This document shows, piece by piece, positions 40,288-48,006 of a DNA stretch of 64,000 nt. The translations under genes and the position numbers were made by a program. The stretch lies in assembly GCF_004361855.1 (NCBI RefSeq), contig NZ_SNWQ01000014.1, positions 62,001 through 126,000 of the forward strand, given 5' to 3'. The notes under the pieces were generated by a model. It was not told the origin of the DNA. It ran no database searches and saw only the letters and a list, made by a program, of their open reading frames with translations. The DNA comes from Kribbella caucasensis. Lineage in GTDB: Bacteria; Actinomycetota; Actinomycetes; Propionibacteriales; Kribbellaceae. Within the stretch, counting starts at the first letter, position 1. Every line of letters starts with the position of its first letter.

Positions 40288-40908
40288 ATGCCCGTACCAC
40301 GAGACCTCGTCACCGAAGGGCTGGCGGCGGCTCGGAACGCGATCGAGACCGAGGCCGCGGCTGTGTCCGCATTGGCCGATCGGCTGGACGGCGTCTTCCT
40401 CGACGTACTGATCGCGGTCGCGACCTGCGAAGGGCACCTGGTCGTCACCGGACTCGGCAAGTCCGGTCTGGTCGGCCGGAAGATCGCGGCCACCCTCGCC
40501 TCGACCGGGACACCGGCGACCTTCATCCACTCCGGCGACGCGCTGCACGGGGACTCCGGCGCGGTGACCTCGCGCGATCTCGTGCTCGCGTTGTCGGCGT
40601 CCGGGGAGACGGCCGAGGTGTGCGCGTTCGCCCGGATGCTGGCCGACCGCGGCATCCCCGTGATCGCGATGACCGGCGCGGAGCACTCCACCCTGGCCAA
40701 GCTCGCGCCGTACACGCTCGACACGATGGTGCTGCGCGAGGCCGATCCGCTGAACCTCGCCCCGACCGCGTCGACCACCGCCGCGTTGGTGATGGGCGAC
40801 GCGCTCGCCTGCGCCCTCGTCGTACTGCGGGACTTCACCCACCACGACTTCGCGAAGTTCCACCCATCGGGCGCACTCGGCCGAAAGCTGCTGGGAGACC
40901 AGGCATGA
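40288..40908 (+). CDS. SIS-domain sugar-phosphate isomerase (KpsF/GutQ-like, no CBS)
   Basis: This 206-residue single SIS domain has VVTGLGKSGLVGRKIAATLA, LALSASGETAEV (phosphate loop) and the C-terminal HPSGALGRKLL, typical of arabinose-5-phosphate isomerase-type proteins. The paired CBS domains of KdsD are missing, and KDO synthesis is not expected in an actinomycete. A catabolic isomerisation of the imported sugar phosphate is therefore likelier. The stop overlaps the PfkB kinase start (ATGA). Promoter and operator lie immediately upstream. Confidence 0.87.
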   Translation: MPVPRDLVTEGLAAARNAIETEAAAVSALADRLDGVFLDVLIAVATCEGHLVVTGLGKSGLVGRKIAATLASTGTPATFIHSGDALHGDSGAVTSRDLVLALSASGETAEVCAFARMLADRGIPVIAMTGAEHSTLAKLAPYTLDTMVLREADPLNLAPTASTTAALVMGDALACALVVLRDFTHHDFAKFHPSGALGRKLLGDQA

Positions 40909-41909
40909 GCCGGTACGACGTGTGCGTGCTCGGGTCGTTCATGAAGGACCTGGTGGCCAGCGCGGAACGGCGACCGCTCCCGGGCGAGACCTTGCACGGA
41001 ACGGGTTTCGCGGAGTTCCTCGGCGGCAAAGGCGTGAACCAGGCGATCGCCGCGGCCCGGATGGGAGCGCGCACCGCGATCGTCGGCACCATCGGCGACG
41101 ACCGGTACGGCGAGGAGTTCCTCGAGCTGCTGAAGACCGACGGCGTCGACACCGGCTGGGTGGTCCGGCATCCCGAGCTCGGGACCGGCGTGGGCCTGCC
41201 ACTGGTGCTGCCGGACGGGAGCAACTCGATCATCATCGTGTCGCGGGCGAACGCGGCGATCACCCCGGACGACATCGAGGCCGCCGGCGAGGTACTGACC
41301 GGGAGCCGCGTCCTCAGTGTCCAACTCGAACTCCCGGTCGAGGCGAGTAGGGCTGCCCTCCGGCTCGCCTCGACCGCGGGTGTGACGACGGTCCTCACCC
41401 CGGCGCCGGTCGGACCGGTCGATCCGTCTTTGGCGGAGTTCGTCGACATCCTGGTCCCGAACGAGGTGGAGGCCGCTGCACTCACCGGACTCGACTGCGA
41501 CGACTCGCAGGTGGCGGTGATCGCCCGGAAGCTCGCCGACGAGTGGGATCTGCGTGGGTGTGTGGTGACGCTCGGGTCGCGGGGTGCGTTCGTGCTGGAT
41601 CGTTCGGCCGAGCTCGAGGTTCGCGTGCCGGCGTACAAGGTCGCCACTGTGGACACAGTCGGGGCCGGGGATGCGTTCTGTGGATCGCTCGCGGCCTCGC
41701 TGGCAGAGGGGGCCGGGCTCGCGGACGCAGTACGGCTGGCAAACGCTGCCGGGGCGCTGTCGACGACGGTCGACGGGGCAGCGGCCTCGGCCCCGGATCG
41801 GGCCGCCGCCCTGGCCCTGCTGGACGCGGGTGTTGATGCCGGCGTTGACGCGGAGGTTCCGGAGCCAGCTGACGCGTCACGCTTTCCCGTCGGACCGCCA
41901 CCTTCGTGA
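40905..41909 (+). CDS. PfkB family carbohydrate kinase (ribokinase-like)
   Basis: This 334-residue kinase has the PfkB N-terminal signature GGKGVNQAIAAARMGA, the substrate-side NEVEAAALTG, and the C-terminal signature DTVGAGDAFCGSLAASLAEG with the catalytic aspartate and anion hole. It resembles ribokinases. Translationally coupled to the SIS protein, it should phosphorylate the sugar taken up by the neighbouring ABC system before or after isomerisation. The open frame extends upstream into the SIS gene, but ATG 40905 is the coupled start. The sugar is unknown. Confidence 0.92.
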   Translation: MSRYDVCVLGSFMKDLVASAERRPLPGETLHGTGFAEFLGGKGVNQAIAAARMGARTAIVGTIGDDRYGEEFLELLKTDGVDTGWVVRHPELGTGVGLPLVLPDGSNSIIIVSRANAAITPDDIEAAGEVLTGSRVLSVQLELPVEASRAALRLASTAGVTTVLTPAPVGPVDPSLAEFVDILVPNEVEAAALTGLDCDDSQVAVIARKLADEWDLRGCVVTLGSRGAFVLDRSAELEVRVPAYKVATVDTVGAGDAFCGSLAASLAEGAGLADAVRLANAAGALSTTVDGAAASAPDRAAALALLDAGVDAGVDAEVPEPADASRFPVGPPPS

Positions 41910-41917
41910 GACGCTAG

Positions 41918-41933
41918 TGCCGTCCAGACGGCA
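41918..41933. promoter_or_regulatory. inverted repeat TGCCGTCCAGACGGCA upstream of lacI-type gene
   Basis: A 7-base perfect inverted repeat with a 2-base centre lies in the 49-base gap between the kinase and the LacI gene. It may be an extra regulator site or a small attenuating hairpin. It does not resemble the GAAATCGATTTC operators, so it is probably not the same regulator's site. Confidence 0.3.
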
Positions 41934-41958
41934 AGCAGGCCTCAAACGGGGAGCGAGC

Positions 41959-42957
41959 ATGACGACGATCTACGACGTCGCGCGTAGATCCGGCGTGTCT
42001 CCGGCCACCGTCTCCCGGGTGCTGAGCGGGCGGCGCAACGTCGACCCCGAGCTGTCCGAGAAGGTCCGCGCCGCGGTCGCCGAGCTCAGGTACCGGCCGA
42101 ACGGCGTGGCCCGGAACCTGCGGAAGGCGAGTACCAACCTCTGGGCCGTGGTCATCTCCGACATCGAGAACCCGTTCTTCACCTCGCTGGTCCGCGGCCT
42201 CGAGGACGTCGCGCAGACCGAGGGCTACCACGTCGTGCTGTGCAACTCCGACGAGGATCCGGCCAAGGAGGCGGCGTACGCGTCCGCGGTACTGACCGAG
42301 CAGATGGCCGGTGTGGTCATCTCGCCGACGTCGACCGCCGATGGCGTCCAGGTGCTCGCAGAGGCGAAGACGCCGATGGTGCTGATCGACCGCCGGGTCG
42401 AGGGCGTCGAGGCCGACAGCGTCCTGGTCGACAACGAACACGGCGCCACCGAAGGCGTACGCCACCTGATCGAAGGCGGCTACCGCCGGATCGCCTGTAT
42501 CACCGGGCCCCGGCGGGTCAGTACGGCGATGGACCGGCTGGCCGGATACCGCGCGGCCCTGCGTGGCGGCGGGATCCGGTACGACAAGGACCTGGTCCGG
42601 CACGCCGACTTCCGCGAGGCCGGCGGGTTCGCCGCGATGGAGAGCCTGCTGGAGCTGGGCGAACCCCCTGAAGCGCTCTTCGCCGCGAACAACCTGATGA
42701 CCGTCGGCGCGCTCGAATGCCTGGCGAAACGCGGCCTCCGGGCACCCGACGACATCGCCGTGGTCGGCTTCGACGACATCCCCTGGGCCGACCTGGTCGT
42801 CCCCAGCCTCACCACCGTCGCCCAGCCCACCTACGAACTGGGCCGCACCGCCGGCTTGCTGTTGAAGGACCGAATCGCCTCCCCCGGCCGCCCACCCTCC
42901 ACAGTCACCCTCCGCACCGAACTCCACATCCGCTCAACCTCAGCCCCCAAACCCTGA
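41959..42957 (+). CDS. LacI family transcriptional regulator
   Basis: This 332-residue repressor has an N-terminal HTH (TTIYDVARRSGVSPATVSRV), the hinge helix and a periplasmic-binding-protein-like sensor domain (AVVISDIENPFFTSLVRGLE, GVVISPTS, VVGFDDIPWADLVVPSLTTV). GGGGAG lies about 6 bases before ATG 41959. As third gene of the SIS-kinase operon, it presumably represses this operon and the divergent transporter through the AATCGATTTC palindromes, and is released by the sugar or its phosphate. Confidence 0.94.
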   Translation: MTTIYDVARRSGVSPATVSRVLSGRRNVDPELSEKVRAAVAELRYRPNGVARNLRKASTNLWAVVISDIENPFFTSLVRGLEDVAQTEGYHVVLCNSDEDPAKEAAYASAVLTEQMAGVVISPTSTADGVQVLAEAKTPMVLIDRRVEGVEADSVLVDNEHGATEGVRHLIEGGYRRIACITGPRRVSTAMDRLAGYRAALRGGGIRYDKDLVRHADFREAGGFAAMESLLELGEPPEALFAANNLMTVGALECLAKRGLRAPDDIAVVGFDDIPWADLVVPSLTTVAQPTYELGRTAGLLLKDRIASPGRPPSTVTLRTELHIRSTSAPKP

Positions 42958-42991
42958 CCCACGCCAACCTGAAACTGGTAGGCTCAGGATC

Positions 42992-43087
42992 ACGAGGCCT
43001 TCGATGGCCGCGGAGAGAACGCCAGGTCTGCTGCCAGACCCTTCCGGTTCCACCGGCTGCGGCGCTCCGGACCATCGAAGGCCTCGT
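42992..43087. other. branched palindromic element (possible structured RNA or mobile repeat)
   Basis: ACGAGGCCTTCGATGG (42992-43007) is perfectly complementary to CCATCGAAGGCCTCGT (43072-43087). The pairing continues imperfectly inward, and the interior contains a separate perfect hairpin GGTCTG-CTGC-CAGACC (43025-43040) and a small CCGG/CCGG hairpin. A 16-bp stem closing a multibranched interior exceeds an ordinary terminator. It lies between the convergent lacI and DUF3800 fragment, 9 bases from the fragment's stop. No second copy is visible. Confidence 0.6.
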
Positions 43088-43096
43088 CCTTCCCCC

Positions 43097-43480
43097 TCAA
43101 AGCCCGCCGCCAGGCCACCACGGGTACGACTCCATCACCCGCTGCGCCAGCACGTTGAAGCCGTGCCCCCAAGACCTGCCGTCCACCCGCCGCAACTGGT
43201 GTCGAACCGCCAGTAGATGGTGCGCCTCGAACCCCCCGAACTCATCCGGCTCGAGCGCCGCCCGCAACATCCCGGCGTACTGATCCGCGGCCTGCAGACC
43301 GTCCAGCTGTCCGGCACCCAGAAACCTTGGCCGCCCACGCAGCAGCTCCCACGGCATCCACCCAGCCTGGTTCGCCTTCTTCTTCGCCAGGTACCCGAGC
43401 GTCTCCTGGTGCGGAAACCCACGGACATGCCCGAAGTTGGCCACCACGTCCCGAGCACCGCCGGGTCGTGTTGCGGCAGG
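43097..43480 (-). pseudogene. C-terminal fragment of a DUF3800 protein
   Basis: About 125 codons read VVANFGHVRGFPHQETLGYL, WMPWELLRGRPRFLGAGQLD, LQAADQYAGMLRAALEPD and end SYPWWPGGGL, matching the C-terminal part of DUF3800 (RNase H-like fold) proteins as I remember them. The N-terminal portion is missing: beyond about 43460 the frame breaks (DLPQHDPAVL in another frame), and the epimerase gene ends at 43489. It has no start or ribosome-binding site of its own. It is a decayed remnant, often of mobile or defence-associated DNA. Confidence 0.65.
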
Positions 43481-43488
43481 TCCTTGGG

Positions 43489-44382
43489 TCAATGTGGTGG
43501 GGGTGGTGGGGTGTTGCCGGTGCGGATCCAGGTGATGTAGTCGCGGGCCGTCTGCTCCGGCGGGCGGAGGTTGAGGCCGGCGGTGCGGGCTCGGGAGTTG
43601 TCTAGTTGGAAGGTGCCGTCGTTTGAGCCGTCGTGGGGTAGGTGGAAGCGGTCGGTCGGAGGGGACCAGTTGATCGGGAGCTGCTCTGGTACGACGGAAC
43701 GCCAGGCGTCGAGTAGTTCGGCCATCGGGAGAGTCCCGCTGACCGCGTTGAAGGGCCCCGACGCCTTCGTCACCGTGACGTGCAACAAGAAGTCGGCCAG
43801 ATCGCGGGCGTCGATCAACTGGATCGGCTGATCGGGCCGCGCAGCGCACTCCAGCGTCCCGCTGGTCGCGAGCGCCTCGCCCCAGTTGCCGAAATCCGGG
43901 TTGTACGGCCCGACCACGAACCCGGACCGGATCGCCGAGGTCGCCGGCCCGAACACACTCGTCAGCACCTGCTCACACCGGACCTTCGACGGCCCGTACA
44001 GCTCCATGCTGAACTCGTCCTCCGGCGCGCCGATCGGCCACGACAGCAACTCAGCCGCCTCGGTCTGCCCCGGGATCACCTTGCTCGCATAAACAGCGAT
44101 CGACGACATGAACGTGTAGTGCCCGACCCGGTCCCGCAGCACCTCGGCACTTCGCCGTACGTCGCGGACGAGGATCCCGGACATGTCGACCACGGAGTCC
44201 CACTCCCCCGCCGCAAGAGCATCCGGTTGAGCGCGGTCGCCCACGATCCGGCGTACGTCGCCGAACAGGTCCGGATTGGTGCGGCCGCGGTTGAAGAGCG
44301 TCACCTCATGACCGTCGCGCAAGGCGGACTCCACCAGATGGCGGCCCAGGTTCTTGGTCCCGCCGAGTACGAGCAATCTCAT
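43489..44382 (-). CDS. NAD-dependent epimerase/dehydratase (extended SDR)
   Basis: This 297-residue protein has the N-terminal nucleotide-binding motif LVLGGTKNLGRHLVE, of the atypical GGTxxxG type found in isoflavone-reductase/CSP41-like SDRs. It also has MSSIAVYA and YGPSKVRCEQVL, where the canonical YxxxK reads YGPSK. The role in the cell is not clear; reductases of this kind act on small molecules or nucleotide sugars. ATG 44382 overlaps the stop of the phosphotransferase gene as ATGA, so the two are translated together. A proline run ends the protein. Confidence 0.82.
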   Translation of the reverse strand: MRLLVLGGTKNLGRHLVESALRDGHEVTLFNRGRTNPDLFGDVRRIVGDRAQPDALAAGEWDSVVDMSGILVRDVRRSAEVLRDRVGHYTFMSSIAVYASKVIPGQTEAAELLSWPIGAPEDEFSMELYGPSKVRCEQVLTSVFGPATSAIRSGFVVGPYNPDFGNWGEALATSGTLECAARPDQPIQLIDARDLADFLLHVTVTKASGPFNAVSGTLPMAELLDAWRSVVPEQLPINWSPPTDRFHLPHDGSNDGTFQLDNSRARTAGLNLRPPEQTARDYITWIRTGNTPPPPPH

Positions 44383-45233
44383 CGCAGCTCCTCGACGAGT
44401 TCGGCCAGCTCGGCGACCAGTGGATCGATCCATTCCTTCGACTCGGGAACGGTGCGGCGGCCCTCGTTGACGATCCAGTGCAGCGCTCGGAGGGTGAAAC
44501 CGATCCCGCCGAGGCCGAGCTGGCGGCGTACCAGGTCCGGGTCGTTGCCGGATGCATCGATGTAGCGGGCAACGATCGCGTCGCGGTCGTGGCCGAGGGC
44601 AACGGCGTCGCGGGTCAGGGTGTAGAGGTCGCTCAGGTGTGGGGCGAGGTAGGCGTTCGGCCAGTCGACCGCGGTCCAGCGGCGGCCGTCGGTGACGAGG
44701 TTCTTCGGGACGAAGTCGCCGTGTACGACGACCACGGGTGCTTCGCGGTGCAACGCGTCCAGCGCGGGGCCGGCACGGGATACGAGCTTCTGCTTCAGTG
44801 TTTCGCCGAGCGGGTCGATGGCCGCCAGCTCGTCCAAGTGGAATTCGCTCGGTTCGTCGACCGGCTTCGATCGGATCTCCGCCAGCAGTTCGGCCGCGGC
44901 GAGGAATCCGTCGAGGGTCGGCTCCTGTTCGAGGGTGCTGCGGCCGACGTCGGCGAGCACCAGGACGGCCGCACCGTCGGAGTCGGTGAGGTCGATCAGC
45001 TCGGGCGCCGGCATGCGCATCGGCTTCACGAACCGCTCGTACGCCGCGGCCTCGGCGTACTGGGTGTCGGTGCCGCGTTTGACGATCACGCTCCGCAGGC
45101 CGAACGACAACCGCCAGACCTCGGACGAGCCCCACTGGCGAAGGAGTTCCCCGCTGAGCGCTTCGAGATCCGGCGCCTTGGTGGATTTCAGGACAGCTGC
45201 GGCGACGGCCTCGAGCCAGACCGGGCGGGACAT
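44379..45233 (-). CDS. aminoglycoside-phosphotransferase-fold kinase
   Basis: This 284-residue protein has the kinase-like APH fold: an N-lobe with SVIVKRGTD (ATP lysine), the catalytic loop VVVVHGDFVPKNLV (HGDxxxxN) and AVDWPNAYL (metal-binding D). Such genes in actinomycetes phosphorylate small molecules and are not necessarily resistance determinants. It is coupled to the downstream SDR, suggesting a two-step modification of one substrate. Start ATG 45233; the open frame runs farther upstream through G-rich DNA without conserved sequence. The substrate is unknown. Confidence 0.85.
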   Translation of the reverse strand: MSRPVWLEAVAAAVLKSTKAPDLEALSGELLRQWGSSEVWRLSFGLRSVIVKRGTDTQYAEAAAYERFVKPMRMPAPELIDLTDSDGAAVLVLADVGRSTLEQEPTLDGFLAAAELLAEIRSKPVDEPSEFHLDELAAIDPLGETLKQKLVSRAGPALDALHREAPVVVVHGDFVPKNLVTDGRRWTAVDWPNAYLAPHLSDLYTLTRDAVALGHDRDAIVARYIDASGNDPDLVRRQLGLGGIGFTLRALHWIVNEGRRTVPESKEWIDPLVAELAELVEELR

Positions 45234-45313
45234 GCGCGAACCTCCGGAGAATGCGGGCGGTCCGCCAGTACACCACGAACCCGCCCAACCACGCACCGGA
45301 GTTGCAGGCAGGC

Positions 45314-45359
45314 GGGGTGGGGTGTCCAGGGGCGTGGGCGGGGGCAGGGCGGGGTGGGG
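45314..45359 (+). other. G-quadruplex-prone tract upstream of dapD
   Basis: Eight runs of three to five guanines lie within 46 bases on the dapD coding strand, with loops of 1-6 bases, ending 20 bases before the dapD ATG. This exceeds the four runs needed for a G-quadruplex and could sit in the promoter or 5' leader. Folding is predicted from pattern only. Confidence 0.6.
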
Positions 45360-45379
45360 TGGTCTGGCAGGCTTGGGGT

Positions 45380-46321
45380 ATGAGTGAGACTGCCGCGACC
45401 TACGCCTGGGGCTTCGGCCTGGCGACCGTGACCGAATCGGGCTCCGTCCTGGACGTCTGGTACCCCGCGCCCGAGCTGGGTCAGGCGCCCGAGGGTGCGA
45501 AGGCCCCGGCCGAGCTGATCGCCGCCGAGGGCAACGACGAGCTGCGCCAGGTACGCCGGGTCGTCGTGCGGGCGGAGATCGCGCTGGACCAGGCGCCGGC
45601 GGACACGGCGGACGCATACCTGCGGCTGCACCTTCTCTCGCACCGCCTGGTTCGCCCGCACGGTCTCAACCTGGACGGCATCTTCGCCGCACTCCCGAAC
45701 AACGCCTGGACGTCGCACGGCCCGGTCCCGGTCGAAGAGGTCGAGCAGGTCCGGCTGCGGGCCCGGGCGGCCGGTCTGCACCTGAGCGTGACGAGTGTGG
45801 ACAAGTTCCCGCGGATGACGGACTACGTCGTACCGTCCGGCGTGCGGATCGCGGACGCGGACCGGGTCCGGCTCGGCGCGCACCTCGCGGCGGGGACCAC
45901 GGTTATGCACGAGGGCTTCGTGAACTTCAACGCCGGCACGCTCGGCACGTCGATGGTCGAGGGCCGGATCGTGGCCGGTGTGGTGGTCGACGACGGCAGC
46001 GACATCGGCGCCGGCGCGTCGATCATGGGCACGCTGTCCGGCGGCGGCAAGCAGGTCGTCTCGATCGGCAAGCGCTGCCTGCTCGGCGCGAACGGCGGCA
46101 CCGGGATCTCCCTCGGCGACGACTGCGTGGTCGAGGCGGGGCTCTACGTGACGGCCGGGACCAAGGTGACGCTGCCCGACGGCCGCGTGGTCAAGGCGCG
46201 CGAGCTCTCCGGCCAGCCTGGACTGCTCTACATCCGCAACTCCGTCACCGGCGCGGTCGAGGCACGTCCCCGGCAGGGCCAGGGCATCACCCTCAACGAA
46301 GCCCTGCACGCCAACGCGTGA
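45380..46321 (+). CDS. dapD: 2,3,4,5-tetrahydropyridine-2,6-dicarboxylate N-succinyltransferase
   Basis: This 313-residue enzyme has an N-terminal helical domain and a C-terminal left-handed beta-helix of hexapeptide repeats (VRIADADRVRLGAHLAAGTT, VVVDDGSDIGAGASIMGTL, GANGGTGISLGDDCVVEAGL). This is the long actinobacterial DapD2 type, as in M. tuberculosis Rv1201c. It succinylates tetrahydrodipicolinate in the diaminopimelate/lysine pathway; DapE at 28447 performs a later step. ATG 45380 is selected by homology. The leader is G-rich, and no clear Shine-Dalgarno apart from GGGG is seen. Confidence 0.94.
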   Translation: MSETAATYAWGFGLATVTESGSVLDVWYPAPELGQAPEGAKAPAELIAAEGNDELRQVRRVVVRAEIALDQAPADTADAYLRLHLLSHRLVRPHGLNLDGIFAALPNNAWTSHGPVPVEEVEQVRLRARAAGLHLSVTSVDKFPRMTDYVVPSGVRIADADRVRLGAHLAAGTTVMHEGFVNFNAGTLGTSMVEGRIVAGVVVDDGSDIGAGASIMGTLSGGGKQVVSIGKRCLLGANGGTGISLGDDCVVEAGLYVTAGTKVTLPDGRVVKARELSGQPGLLYIRNSVTGAVEARPRQGQGITLNEALHANA

Positions 46322-46484
46322 CCCTGCCCCCCGTACGCCGACCGCAGGCGCGCCTTCGCGATCTAGCACCGCACGCCAACCGTCATCCGGCACCGCGCGC
46401 CAACCAATCAGGCGGGTTCGTCGTCAACCCTTTCGTGATCGAGGACACGGAACCCGGGACACGGTCCCGCACGTTGGGCTCGGT

Positions 46485-47462
46485 ATGCCGATGAAACGGG
46501 GCGTGATCGTGGCCGTGGGTGCGCTTGCCGCCCTCGGGCTCGCGGTCGCGGCCGGGATCGCCTCGCTCAGCGGCAAGGGCATGGGTCCGTTGATCCCGCC
46601 CAGCGAGCAGTGCGAGGCGACCGTCAACGGCAGCACCGTCGTGCTCGACCTGGAGCAGGCGGAGTCGGCCGCGATCATCGCCGGCGTCGCAGTACGGCGC
46701 GCTCTGCCTCCCCGGGCCGTCACGATCGCCCTGGCGACGGCGTACCAGGAATCGGATCTGCGCAACCTCAACCACGGCGACCGGGACTCACTCGGCCTGT
46801 TCCAGCAACGGCCGTCGCAGGGCTGGGGCACCCCCGCACAGGTCCGCGATCCGCATTACGCGGCGTGGAAGTTCTACGACGCGCTGGTGAAGATCAAGAA
46901 CTACCAGCAGCTCGAGGTCACGGTCGCCGCGGACCGCGTGCAACGCAGTGCTTTCCCGAACGCATACGCCGATCACGAGGACGACGCACGCATTCTGGCC
47001 TCGGCGCTGACCGGTCAGTCCAGGGGCACATTCAGCTGCACCGTGGACACCGACTCGCAGCAGGTCGAGTCGATGGGTGCGAACGGTCTGACTCCACGCG
47101 CGGAGGCGGTCCGCAAGGATCTGGTGAAGACGTACGGCAAGCTCTCCACCGGTGGGTACGCGGCGGGCGGGATCACCACCGGCCACATGGAGGGTTCGGC
47201 GCACTACGACGGCCGGGCGGTCGACATCTTCGTCAAGCCGATCTCGGCCGCGAACACCACCAGGGGCTGGGCGCTGGCCCAGTACCTCGTCGCCCAGGCC
47301 GACCGGCTGAAGATCCGCACCGTCATCTTCAGCGACAAGATCTGGACCGCGGGCTCTCGCTCGGACAACGGCTGGCGCGACTACACACCACCGCAACGAG
47401 CCGGAAACACCGACACCCTCCGCCATCTGGACCACGTCCACGTCGACGTGATCGAGGACTGA
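46485..47462 (+). CDS. exported protein with lysozyme/transglycosylase-like region
   Basis: This 325-residue protein has an N-terminal membrane/signal helix (VIVAVGALAALGLAVAAGIA). The region ATAYQESDLRNLNHGDRDSLG followed by LFQQRPSQGWGTPAQ resembles the catalytic E-S plus GLFQ motif of lysozyme-like transglycosylases; the Glu in YQES would be catalytic. The C-terminal half (GGITTGHMEGSAHYDGRAVD and HLDHVHVDV) has His/Asp patterns like LAS-type D,D-peptidases. A two-domain cell-wall hydrolase is therefore plausible. Upstream, a 16-base word GCACCGCACGCCAACC recurs with one mismatch at 46366 and 46390. The 163-base gap holds no other feature. Confidence 0.65.
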   Translation: MPMKRGVIVAVGALAALGLAVAAGIASLSGKGMGPLIPPSEQCEATVNGSTVVLDLEQAESAAIIAGVAVRRALPPRAVTIALATAYQESDLRNLNHGDRDSLGLFQQRPSQGWGTPAQVRDPHYAAWKFYDALVKIKNYQQLEVTVAADRVQRSAFPNAYADHEDDARILASALTGQSRGTFSCTVDTDSQQVESMGANGLTPRAEAVRKDLVKTYGKLSTGGYAAGGITTGHMEGSAHYDGRAVDIFVKPISAANTTRGWALAQYLVAQADRLKIRTVIFSDKIWTAGSRSDNGWRDYTPPQRAGNTDTLRHLDHVHVDVIED

Positions 47463-47480
47463 GACAGACTTCAAAAGAAA

Positions 47481-47510
47481 AGCGGCTCCTGTCCGGGGAC
47501 AGGAGCCGCT
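47481..47510 (-). terminator. rho-independent terminator of fdxA
   Basis: AGCGGCTCCTGTCC (47481-47494) pairs perfectly with GGACAGGAGCCGCT (47497-47510) around a 2-base loop. On the minus strand the stem is followed by TTTTCTTTT, the classic T-tract. It ends fdxA transcription and may also stop the convergent + strand gene, which ends 18 bases away. Confidence 0.9.
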
Positions 47511-47564
47511 CAGGGCGTACTGGTTCGGCCGAGCGGCGCGAAAACGCCCTCAGCCGAGGGGGGA

Positions 47565-47891
47565 TCACTCGTCGTGTTCCTGCGGCGGCAGGGCGGCGAT
47601 GAACGGGTGGTCCTTGTCGATCTTGCCCATCTTCGAAGCGCCGCCCGGGGAGCCGAGGTCGTTGAAGAAGTCGACGTTCGCGGTGTAGTAGTCCTTCCAC
47701 TGCTCCGGGGTGTCGTCCTCGTAGTAGATCGCCTCGACCGGGCAGACCGGCTCACACGCTCCGCAGTCGACGCACTCGTCAGGGTGGATGTAGAGCATCC
47801 GGTTGCCCTCGTAGATGCAGTCGACCGGGCACTCCTCGACGCAAGCGAGGTCCTTGAGGTCAACACACGGCTGCGCGATGACGTAAGTCAC
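47565..47891 (-). CDS. fdxA: 7Fe ferredoxin
   Basis: This 108-residue ferredoxin has the N-terminal TYVIAQPCVDLKDLACVEEC, with cysteines for a 3Fe-4S cluster. It is followed by the canonical CVDCGACEPVCP for a 4Fe-4S cluster, then an actinobacterial C-terminal extension. It transfers electrons to cytochromes P450 or other oxidoreductases. The GTG at 47891 has GGAGGA about 7 bases upstream; an upstream ATG at 47915 adds a non-conserved leader. In mycobacteria the dapC aminotransferase follows this gene directly; here a terminator follows instead. Confidence 0.94.
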   Translation of the reverse strand: MTYVIAQPCVDLKDLACVEECPVDCIYEGNRMLYIHPDECVDCGACEPVCPVEAIYYEDDTPEQWKDYYTANVDFFNDLGSPGGASKMGKIDKDHPFIAALPPQEHDE

Positions 47892-48006
47892 TGGTACTCC
47901 TCCTATGGCCAGCAAGCGCAGCGGACTTGGAATGCTGCGGTGCGATGGTGCTCGGTGTCTCTAGTATCACGGTAGTACTTCGCCCACTCTGCCAGGAGTC
48001 CGCATC

